Shown piece after piece: positions 1-8,335 of a stretch of 36,922 nucleotides of DNA. The stretch lies in the NCBI RefSeq assembly GCF_000003815.2, contig NC_049982.1, positions 16,720,972-16,757,893 of the forward strand, read 5' to 3'. The first letter of the stretch is position 1. Each line of letters begins with the position of its first letter. Under the pieces are notes generated by a model. The model was not told the DNA's origin. It worked only from the letters and a program-made list of their open reading frames with translations, and did not search any database. Position numbers and translations under genes: made by a program. The stretch comes from Branchiostoma floridae (lineage: Eukaryota > Chordata > Leptocardii > Amphioxiformes > Branchiostomatidae).

Positions 1-415
1 ATGACCACCGAATACATTATAGTATTTCTGACAAAGCAACAAACAATTGTCAACTAGAGTTCTACGACCCCATACATTCGACAAATAAAATGCTTATTGA
101 CTGTTGTATAATAACGTTTTCTTGTTGATTATATAAGGTCCTCATTTCCGATTCGATTACGGCTGTATATGGGAATATACACTGTACGTATAGACCCAAA
201 ACTTCAGGTAAGTATTTCCAAAATGCATTAATGTACTTTTCCTTCGATTTACTCTTCATGTCTCTATCTAAGGTAGGTACGTTATCGGATAAGGTCAATG
301 TCCGGGACTGACGTGTTAAAGGTACAGGTACAGAGTACAGGGTTTGACGCTGCCCGGTCATTGCCCTGTGGGTCTGAACCGTTTTTCAAAAACATGACAT
401 CAGGTGGGCCATTCG

Positions 416-558
416 TCTATCGGTAGGGGGGGACATTAGTACAAACTTTTTGAAATACGCATCCTAAAATATGGAGATGATCTATATAAACACAGAAATC
501 ACAAAAATTAGGCTATTGTAAAACTCTAACCCCCCTGTACATACCCCCTGAAGTTTGG
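416..558 (+). repeat. Left member of a diverged outer inverted repeat pair
   Basis: This stretch contains CTATCGGTAGGGGGGGACA, then GAAATACGC, ATATGGAGA, and CTAACCCCCCTGTACAT followed by CCCCCTGAAGTTT. The same blocks occur in the same order on the opposite strand at 7535-7686. The copies have clearly diverged but are colinear. They are either terminal or internal parts of one large element or two independent insertions of one repeat family in opposite orientation. Apart from this repeat and the X-box at 707-720, I see no gene in 1-1320; short ORFs there lack recognisable domains. Confidence 0.6.
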
Positions 559-706
559 ATACCCCCCTCGCCATGTACTTGTGTGACGTTGCTAAGGTCT
601 GCAAGCACTGACTGCATTATTTCAGTTCTTTTTGCACATTTTGTGTAATTAAATGATACATTACACTCCAGATACCTTTCTATCAGGTCTTGGCTTAATA
701 TTCTTG

Positions 707-720
707 GTTGCCATGGCAAC
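707..720. promoter_or_regulatory. Perfect palindromic RFX X-box motif GTTGCCATGGCAAC
   Basis: The 14 bases are a perfect palindrome and match the RFX-factor X-box consensus (GTNRCC, 0-3 bases, RGYAAC). RFX factors control ciliary genes in animals. No start codon of a supported gene is near, so function here is unproven. The same 14-mer recurs at 3392-3405, 6471-6484 and 14358-14371, always in repeat-rich sequence. Confidence 0.4.
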
Positions 721-1320
721 AAGGCAGCAGGTATTGGGGCGAATTTCCATTATTTGGCCAAAAACAGGGAAATCACGGTAGGGCAGTAATTCGACAAGTG
801 CTGAGAATACCAAAGAGTACCCAAATCAACTACAGAGTGTCTTTAGCTTCACAAGAATAGTGGTAAAATTTTCAGAAACTCGATGCCAAGGAATTGGGCA
901 ACTTCAAAAAGAAACATTGTTTCAAGGTTACAAAAACACAGTTTTTTTGCCAAGCTTAAAACCAGTGTTTTTGTATATGTGTCAAGAAGTATGGACAGAA
1001 AAGCAACAGTTGACTGTTCTCTCTACTACTAAGCTCTCTTGTACATGTACATACTATATCCAAGGCTCAAAATACTTTTTCTGAATACCTGCACTGTGGC
1101 AGGTAACAATGAAAATAGCCTGCACCAGACAAATTTTACCTGTACCACTCTGAATTTTGGAAGTATAGTTCATACTAAAATTGTTCAGGAACCATTGCTA
1201 TTTTTTCTTTTCTACAGAATATTACTTAATATAGGTGGTAGTGGTAACATTCAATGCAGCTAATAACAATCCACGTACACCTACATCATATAACGTTTAT
1301 GTATAAAAACCTAGTATTTG

Positions 1321-1790
1321 GGACCAGTGCATGTTAGGTGCAGGTAGACATCAAAAATACCTGCACAGCTCCAATTTTACCTGCACTAACTTGCACCGCT
1401 CCAATTTTACCTGCACTAACCTGTATATACCCATTACATGGACCAGTGCAGGTTAGGTGCAGGTAGACACCAGAAATACCTGCACAGCCCCAATTTTACC
1501 TGCACTAACCAGTGTATATACCCATTACATGGACCAGTGCAGGTTAGGTGCAGGTAGACACCAGAAATACCTACACAGCTCCAATTTTACCTGCATTAAC
1601 CAGTGTATATACCCATTACATGGACCAGTGCAGGTTAGGTGCAGGTAGACACCAGAAATACCTGCACAGCTCCAATTTTACCTGCACTAACCTGTATATA
1701 CTCATTACATGGACCAGTGTAGGTTAGGTGCAGATAGACACCAGAAATACCTGCACAGCTCCAATTTTACCTGCAATACCCTGCATAAGC
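1321..1790. repeat. Minisatellite, about 5 copies of an 89-91 bp unit with an internal hairpin
   Basis: Units begin GGACCAGTGCAGGTTAGGTG at 1321, 1440, 1531, 1622 and 1711. The first is longer because a segment of about 29 bases (CCAATTTTACCTGCACTAAC) is duplicated inside it. Each unit contains GTGCAGGTA and then TACCTGCAC separated by 11 bases, so every copy can form a small stem-loop. Related ACCTGCAC/CAGGTA fragments lie just upstream (1080-1150), suggesting the array grew from one inverted-repeat element. Short ORFs across it are by-products of the repeat. Confidence 0.9.
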
Positions 1791-1828
1791 AGGTGGTATT
1801 TCGAGCCCTGATATCTGTCATTGTAAGG

Positions 1829-2912
1829 CCCCCTTTCCACTTGACGGCGCTCTCACCGCGCTCTCGCTGCGATGGAAAATTGGTTAGAGCGCGGTGAGAG
1901 CGCCGCGACGCCAGAAAAAGCTGCTCTAGTGGAATCTCTCCGGCGACCCCAGCGCGCTCTCACCGCGACGAAAAACTCAAATGTCAGCATCTTTTTATGA
2001 GCAGGCAAAGGTTCGAAAGATTACTCAACGAATTTCAGAGATAAAGAACGAATATTTTGACGCATAGTGTATTTTGGTATCTTTGAAGTCGTCCTTTTAC
2101 GTCTTACATAACATTCAAAGCATAAAATTCAGGCAGTGAACAAATCCAATGTTGGTCACTGCACAGTCACTCAGACTGAAATATATTAGAAGTTTATTTG
2201 CAAGTTCGTGCCCAAGGGCTAATATACACGTTTGTCTTGCTGCTTTTTTCTTAAATTTGTCATGTAGCTTGTTCACCATAAATTTTTTATCATGCCACGT
2301 TATTAGTGTAAATCATACAACACTGAAACTTGAAAATAGGACTTCAATAATCTAAATGTACAGATGAAGAACAAGAAAACCTAATGTCATCATGTTGAAA
2401 TTCAAAAAGAAGTTGAGAAATGATAAACCTTTGCTTCTTTAAGCCTTGGTTATTCCATCTCAGTTTGTTTTATAGTACATTTTGGACATTTCTCCAGGTT
2501 CTGTCTGTGTCAAATATACTTCTTCACAAACCGCAGTTGAAAGCGCAGAGAGAGCGCGGTGAGAGCGCCGTCCTAGCTAAATTGGTATCATAAACTATTG
2601 TTGAGACCTATTGCGCTCGCCGCGCTCGCTGTGCGCTCTGTTGACGCTCACGGCGCTCGCTGCGCGCTCTCTTGGCGCTCTCTCTGCGCTCATCGTTGGA
2701 TCGCCGTCCACGGCGCTCTCACGGCGACTGTTTTGAGCAGGTTCAAAACAGTCGCGGAGGTGATGGCGACCGTGGCGACCATGACGCTCCCACCGCGCTC
2801 TCTTCGCGCTCCCATGGCGACCTTGGCGATCCCACCGCGCTCTCACCGCGCTCTTCCCAATTTGAGGTCGCAGAGAGAGCGCCGTGAGAGCGCCGTCCTA
2901 GTGGAAAGGGGG
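1829..2912. mobile_element. Non-autonomous foldback/MITE-like DNA element rich in GCGCTCTC
   Basis: The left end reads CCCCCTTTCCACTTGACGG followed by CGCTCTCACCGCGCTCTC. The right end, read on the other strand, is CCCCCTTTCCACTAGGACGG followed by CGCTCTCACGGCGCTCTCT, giving terminal inverted repeats of about 38 bp. A further copy of the inner TIR sequence lies at 2546-2576 (GAGAGCGCCGTCCTAG), so this may be a compound of two elements (1829 to about 2577, and about 2590 to 2912). The middle is AT-rich and no transposase is visible. Possible TAAG flanks occur on both sides, but the target duplication is not certain. Overlapping Arg/Ala-rich ORFs are artefacts of the GCG repeats. Confidence 0.75.
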
Positions 2913-3257
2913 TATAAGCAAGATGCCTGCGATACTGAATTTCAACAATGTTTCATTGGTACATCTATTTACAACAGAATGAAAAGAACCATAGTCAAAT
3001 TTATACTCATTGATGGTGTCAATGGCGTGTAACATTGTTCAAGTACAATTTTAGGTTGACCGCAGATGGAGTTTTCGTGGTTATCGGTAGTGACAGGGCT
3101 GTGTTCTTGAGCTGGGCCAGCTTTACACTTACAATATATCAACTTCTGCTGTTGATGTGAAAGGTCCATGTTGGGTTTTCAGGGTTTGTAGTAGGTATTT
3201 GTCTCTCTTCCAATCAACAGCAATGTTTGCAATCTCTTTCCCATTGAGTCCTTGCTT
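2913..3257. other. Spacer with no gene seen
   Basis: This stretch lies between the GCGCTCTC element and the left palindrome arm. Only short ORFs without a recognisable domain are present, and no repeat structure is evident. Confidence 0.4.
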
Positions 3258-4707
3258 CTTAAGAGCGAATGTCTGTAAGGGTCAAACAATGGTGGCACCG
3301 GTCAAAAAATAGATTTGGCTCCTTTTTTGCACAGTGATAGTACTTGGTACACAACCCCTCAAAATAGCTTTCTTTCTTCTCAGAACCCCTCGTTGCCATG
3401 GCAACAGGCCAAAGAAGTTTGGGGGCCATTTTGCCGGATTTGAGCATTTCAAAAACATGAAAATTGGCGAACTTAAGGGCACTATCACTGAACAATGCTT
3501 TAACTAAACAACAAAGGCAGAATATGCTGATCAGAGCAATGCCTAAACTTGTATGAAATAGCAGTAAAGTTAATCTCCTGTAAATTCTAAGGCCCTGGGC
3601 AGCCTGAATACAATACACTGTTTTCAGGTTGTAAAGAATCTGAAATTTTGCCCAACTTCAAAGCACTGAAAGTCCATAAGTATAAAGTATTTTCGCTTGC
3701 AATTTACTACAAATAATAACCTACTATAGGGCTGTTAGATGAATGCTAGCAAAGTTTGGGTTCTTGTTTTGTTGCTATGCAATTGTCCGTCGAAGTGGGT
3801 CAAATTTCATGATTTTGATAATATGTCATTTTGTGCTCTCTTTAAACAATCATAAGTCCCATACCAAAGTTGCTCTGCAATTAAAATTCACATGGATTAT
3901 AAACCAATGTATTGTCTATCAAATGCATGTTTGTAAAGTTCGGGTTCTTGTTTCGTTGCTACGTAATTGTCCTTTAAAGTGGGTCATTTTTTATGATTTT
4001 GATAAAATACATTATTTTGCATCATCTTCGAACAATCATAACTCACAAGCCAAAATTGTTCTGTGACTAGAATTTACCTGAAATGTAAACCAAGATATTG
4101 TTTCTCAAGGTCATGCTTGTAAAGTTTGGGTTCTTGTTTTGTTGCTAAGCAATTGTCCGTTAAAGTGGGTCAATTTTCATGGTTTTGATGATATATCATT
4201 TTGTGCTCTCTTTGAACTGTCATAAGTTGCAAAGTAAATTTGTTCTGAAATTGAAATTAACAAGGAATACAAACGAATATATTGTCTATCAAATGCTTGT
4301 TTGGACAGTTCGAGTTCGGGTATTCTAACAGTGAATGTACATGTCCCTGAAAGTAGGTCGTATTCCACTGACTTTTCCACAAATCATGTTCTTGACAACA
4401 GTGATACACAGTCTTTGTTTTTATAGAACCGATGTAGCAATGTGCTATCACCATGGAAAAAAAAAACATTTGTCGGGATTATATTCTACACAAAGTCATA
4501 TTTATGTTTAATGTCAGATTAATCCACTCTGAACTTTCAAACATTCTGCTAGTTTTAAAGCTAAGCATGACGTATGACTACAGTCTTGAACATGTTTGCA
4601 TCCCCACAATATGGCGACTTATTTCTACATTGGAACAAATATCTTAAATCTCTGTGCATCTTTCTTTCACAGTAATGTGAAAAACATGTGCATTTTCAAC
4701 TTCAGCT
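3258..4707 (+). repeat. Left arm of a large palindrome
   Basis: This arm is the reverse complement of 5139-6618. Positions pair so that the two coordinates sum to 9876 from 3258/6618 to at least 4380/5496, meaning no net indel over about 1.1 kb. Translated windows show how close the copies are: a 119-residue window differs at 2 positions, a 107-residue window at 1, and a 67-residue window at none. The inner 300 bp is visibly more diverged and contains small indels. The ORFs in the arms have no recognisable domain and appear in both arms only because the DNA is duplicated. A perfect X-box lies at 3392-3405. Confidence 0.92.
3743..4400 (+). repeat. Tandem repeat of about 180 bp inside the left arm
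   Basis: Diverged units start near 3743, 3921, 4111 and (partial) 4292. Each carries AAAGTT[T/C]GGGTTCTTGTTT, then AATTGTCC, GTGGGTCA, TCATGATTTTGAT-like sequence, CAATCATAA-like sequence and ATTGT[C/T]TATCAA. The period varies from about 178 to 190 bases. The mirror image is at about 5476-6133 in the right arm. The units are much less alike than the two arms are, so the tandem array predates the inverted duplication. Confidence 0.8.
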
Positions 4708-4957
4708 AACACACTCATTTTCAGCAAGGACATGAACTTCGGTATTCTTGAATTTTTGCCACAAATATGGACTTCCAAAGGCAATCAATTATTGGTGATC
4801 GCAAATCAGATTTAGGAATGTTAGTTCGTACAATTTCAATTTCCTTGCCAAATCGCAAGCTTATATGTGTCTCCCAAAAAGGAAGACGTAGATAAACGTC
4901 ATTCGTTGCTTCATTTTGATCTTTACTGTTGATAGATTCGAACAAAGTTAGGTCAAG

Positions 4958-5098
4958 ATGCTGACCTTCATCATCCTCTGCCGTATTTTGACGTTAGCCT
5001 GTCAAGCTAATTTCCAAACAGACAGACTAGCAGACAAACATCAATCACCGCCAGGAGTTGGCATTCAGGCAAACTTCAAGAGCAACCTACTAGGTTAG
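4958..5098 (+). CDS. Candidate small secreted peptide ORF or first coding exon in the palindrome spacer
   Basis: This 46-codon reading frame starts ATG at 4958. It begins with a hydrophobic, signal-peptide-like stretch (MLTFIILCRILTLACQA) and continues with a polar segment containing two similar blocks, QANFQTD and QANFKSN. It ends ...SNLLG before TAG. The final codons also form a splice-donor-like CTAG|GTTAGT at 5093/5094, so it could instead be a first exon whose next exon I cannot find. A C-terminal glycine would allow amidation if this were a peptide precursor, but no dibasic processing site precedes it closely. The family is not recognised. It lies in the unique spacer between the palindrome arms, outside the repeated DNA. 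Confidence 0.25.
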   Translation: MLTFIILCRILTLACQANFQTDRLADKHQSPPGVGIQANFKSNLLG

Positions 5099-5138
5099 TT
5101 CTTGCCCTTGTTTAAAACGAGTATGGTCCATTGAATAG

Positions 5139-6618
5139 CAGAAACTGAAAAACGCATGTTTTCACATAAATGCTACCGTGAAAAGAAAGATGCACAGAGA
5201 TTTATGATATTCGTTCCAAATATGTATATACATTGTATAAGCTAAGTCTTCAAGAGTCATATTGTGGGGATGAAAACATGTTTAAGACTGTAGTCATACA
5301 TCATGCTTAGCAGTAAAACTAGCAGAATGTTTGAAAGTTCAGAGTGGACTAATCTGACATTAAACATAAATATGACTTTGTGTAGAATATAATCCCGACA
5401 AATGTTTTGTTATGGTGATAGCACATTGCTACATCGGTTCTATAAAAACAAAGACTGTGACATGTGTATCACATGTGTTGTCAAGAACATGATTTGTGGA
5501 AAAGTCAGTGGAATACGACCTACTTTCAGGAACATGTACATTCACTGTTAGAATACCCGAACTCGAACTGTCCAAACAAGCATTTGATAGACAATATATT
5601 CGTTTGTATTCCTTGTTAATTTCAATTTCAGAACAAATTTACTTTGCAACTTATGACAGTTCAAAGAGAGCACAAAATGATATATCATCAAAACCATGAA
5701 AATTGACCCACTTTAACGGACAATTGCTTAGCAACAAAACAAGAACCCAAACTTTACAAGCATGACCTTGAGAAACAATATCTTGGTTTACATTTCAGGT
5801 AAATTCTAGTTACAGAACAATTTTGGCTTGTGAGTTATGATTGTTCGAAGATGATGCAAAATAATGTATTTTATCAAAATCATAAAAAATGACCCACTTT
5901 AAAGGACAATTACGTAGCAACGAAACAAGAACCCGAACTTTACAAACATGCATTTGATAGACAATACATTGGTTTATAATCCATGTGAATTTTAATTGCA
6001 GAGCAACTTTGGTATGGGACTTATGATTGTTTAAAGAGAGCATAAAATGACATATTATCAAAATCATGAAATTTGACCCACTTCGACGGACGATTGCATA
6101 GCAACAAAACAAGAACCCAAACTTTGCTAGCATTCATCTAACAGCCCTATAGTAGGTTATTATTTGTAGTACATTGCAGGCGAAAATACTTTATACTTAT
6201 GGACTTTCAGTGCTTTGAAGTTGGGCAAAATTTCAGATTCTTTACAACCTGAAAACAGTGTATTGTATTCAGGCTGCCCAGGGCCTTAGAATTTACAGGA
6301 GATTAACTTTACTACTACTTCATACAAGTTTAGGCATTGCTCTGATCCGCATATTCTGCCTTTGTTGTTTAGTTAAAGCATTGTTCAGTGATAGTGCCCT
6401 TAAGTTCGCCAATTTTCATGTTTTTGAAATGCTCAAATCCGGCAAAATGGCCCCCAAACTTCTTTGGCCTGTTGCCATGGCAACGAGGGGTTCTGAGAAG
6501 AAAGAAAGCTATTTTGAGGGGTTGTGTACCAAGTACTATCACTGTGCAAAAAAGGAGCCAAATCTATTTTTTGACCGGTGCCACCATTGTTTGACCCTTA
6601 CAGACATTCGCTCTTAAG
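5139..6618 (-). repeat. Right arm of the large palindrome
   Basis: This is the reverse-complement copy of 3258-4707. The outer boundary is sharp: CTTAAGAGCG on the left at 3258 pairs with CGCTCTTAAG ending at 6618, and similarity stops immediately outside. It contains the mirror tandem repeat (about 5476-6133) and a perfect X-box at 6471-6484. Similarity decays toward the spacer. The two arms are separated by about 430 bp. Confidence 0.92.
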
Positions 6619-7534
6619 CTCGTCTTCATTAATCTCTTCCAAGCTATCAGAATCTCTGGTATCCTGCCTCCTTTCCTGACTTCTCTACTGTACTGTCTAA
6701 ACGATCCAGGTTCTCTTCTCTTTTTCAGTACCACTTCATATTGGTAATTGTGGTTACCACTTGGACAATGGCACTACAGACTTCATATTATAATATTTCC
6801 TTGTCTGTTGGAACATCTCCTTAGAGATAAACCCAAAGGCTGCATCCGTTACCTCCAGCAACAGTGCTCGAAATACCCACTTGCACACTTGAAAATGCAT
6901 TTTGGTTGGCGCAACGTAAGTCGTAATTTTAAATGCAGGTAGCGTAGTGGGCAACCTGAAATTTTTTAGTTGGAACACAACTTTCCCCCACCTACATGCA
7001 TACGTATTTATTTCTTGATAGGATAAAACATAGGTTACATGTAACAACAGGGGTGCCTAATAGGGGTGAGTAAACGGTACAGAAAATTCAGGTTCATGCA
7101 GGTGTGGTTCAGGTCCAGACGTCCGGACCTGAACCTGGACCTGATTCAGTATGTGAAAACTTGTGATACTCCATTTCGCTACAAAGAAATATGTTTTGCA
7201 GAGTATTTGAGTACCACTGGCATTTTAAAATCCTACAAGGCTAACTGCCTCTGTGCGATTGAGTGTAAAAATTGGTAGAAATGAATACAGACTATACTAT
7301 AATATACCTGTAGCCCGTTTTGTCCAATTTTGAGTTTAGATCAGTCCATTTTTGCCATGGGGGTGACTTGGAATAGTCCATATTTGCATGGGAAATACAT
7401 TTGGAGGCTCAGATATCCACAATGATCTCTCCTGAAGTCAAATATTCTGCCAAGGATGTCAAAGTACAATTTCTACGACATTAAGCATGTTTGGTAGTAT
7501 AGCGTTATACTAGTTTAGTACATTGTCAACTTAA
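6619..7534. other. Intergenic stretch with one strong short hairpin, no gene seen
   Basis: There is no supportable coding sequence. A perfect inverted repeat, GGTTCAGGTCC, 8 bases, GGACCTGAACC, lies at 7106-7135, embedded in a wider CAGGT/ACCTG-rich patch (about 7090-7150). The patch resembles in flavour the hairpins of the 1321-1790 minisatellite. Confidence 0.5.
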
Positions 7535-7686
7535 AAACTTCAGGGGGCATGTACAGGGGGGTTAGCGATCAAATATTTTCAAAATTTTTACATTTTCATA
7601 TTCAGATGGACCGTCTCCATATTTCTAGGGGCGTATTTCATCAAAAACTGCATTTTTGCAAAATAGTGTCCCCCCTACTATCGGTA
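7535..7686 (-). repeat. Right member of the diverged outer inverted repeat pair
   Basis: The sequence AAACTTCAGGGGG, ATGTACAGGGGGGTTAG, CCATATTTCTAGG, GCGTATTTCATC and GTCCCCCCTACTATCGGT matches the reverse complement of 416-558 block for block. Together the pair brackets about 7 kb that includes the palindrome. Confidence 0.6.
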
Positions 7687-7749
7687 AACACAGTTACAAG
7701 AAATCATGAAATGTATACGAAAAGCAGATTAGTGATAGGATATTCACAA

Positions 7750-7843
7750 TAAGCCTGGAATCCAGCATTGTTAGCTTTGGTATACCCTTGGTATAGCAAC
7801 CCTCGGGAGCGGACCAAAGCTAACAAGGCTGGAGTCCAGGCTT
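7750..7843. mobile_element. 94-bp MITE with 8-bp target site duplication, hAT-like
   Basis: The left end TAAGCCTGGAATCCAGC plus TTGTTAGCTTTGG is mirrored by CCAAAGCTAACAA plus GGCTGGAGTCCAGGCTT. The arms are about 30 bp with few mismatches around a 33-bp centre. It is flanked on both sides by exact ATTCACAA (7742-7749 and 7844-7851). An 8-bp duplication is characteristic of hAT-superfamily transposition; assignment to hAT rests on that length alone. A related, older copy is at 17073-17182. Confidence 0.85.
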
Positions 7844-8024
7844 ATTCACAATGTCAATGCCACTGCAGGTTTTACCTTGACTGGTTTCAGTCACCACCAC
7901 TATGTACAGAAGCTCTGTTTGACATGACAGTATTCAAGGTTTTGTATACAACGAAAAAATGCAAATGTGTAGTTTTCCAGCTACTGCCATTTCGTCTTAT
8001 CACGATCAACACGTAAGCAACTCT

Positions 8025-8061
8025 GGTTTCCATAGAAACCGCTGCCAATCTGACAGATTGG
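8025..8061. promoter_or_regulatory. Two adjacent short palindromes upstream of gene A
   Basis: GGTTTCCATAGAAACC (8025-8040) is followed by CCAATCTGACAGATTGG (8045-8061). The first resembles an RFX site but departs from the consensus at the fourth base of each half-site. The second contains inverted CCAAT boxes. They lie 275-311 bases before the ATG of gene A, where a promoter would be expected. No TATA box is obvious. Regulatory function is inferred from position only. Confidence 0.25.
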
Positions 8062-8335
8062 CGATTGTCCTTTCCAATATCTGCAACCATTGGCTAGACC
8101 CAGGCCCACGGGGTGGACACTTTGGTTCTTGCAAAGAAGTATTGCTCGGAAGCAGCGCTGTGACAATGCCCAATATGAATACACAAAAGTAGCCCCCTGA
8201 AAATCTGATCATCTGATCATCTGTCGTTGGTGTTCAAAAGTCGCTCCAGTGGCCCAGTTGCCTCACTTGCGGGCCAGACGATCTGTACTCAGCCGTCTTT
8301 TTTTTTTCTCGCGGCACGTTACGTACGTGTGGAAG

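Noticed and set aside
1321-1790. Regularly spaced repeat array resembling CRISPR
   Set aside because: The units are tandem with no unique spacers, the period is 91 bp, and the surrounding genes have introns. This is an animal minisatellite.
2595-3032. Arg/Ala/Ser-rich ORFs on both strands
   Set aside because: They are produced by GCGCTCTC/GCGGTGAGAGC repeats of a foldback element. Both strands are open because of composition, and no domain is visible.
3259-6617. Duplicated 119-, 107- and 67-codon ORFs in the palindrome arms
   Set aside because: They occur twice only because the arms are DNA copies. The 107-codon frame runs across the ~180-bp tandem repeat, and no known domain or start context supports coding.
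7106-7135. Intrinsic (bacterial-type) transcription terminator
   Set aside because: The hairpin has no following T-run and the sequence is eukaryotic.
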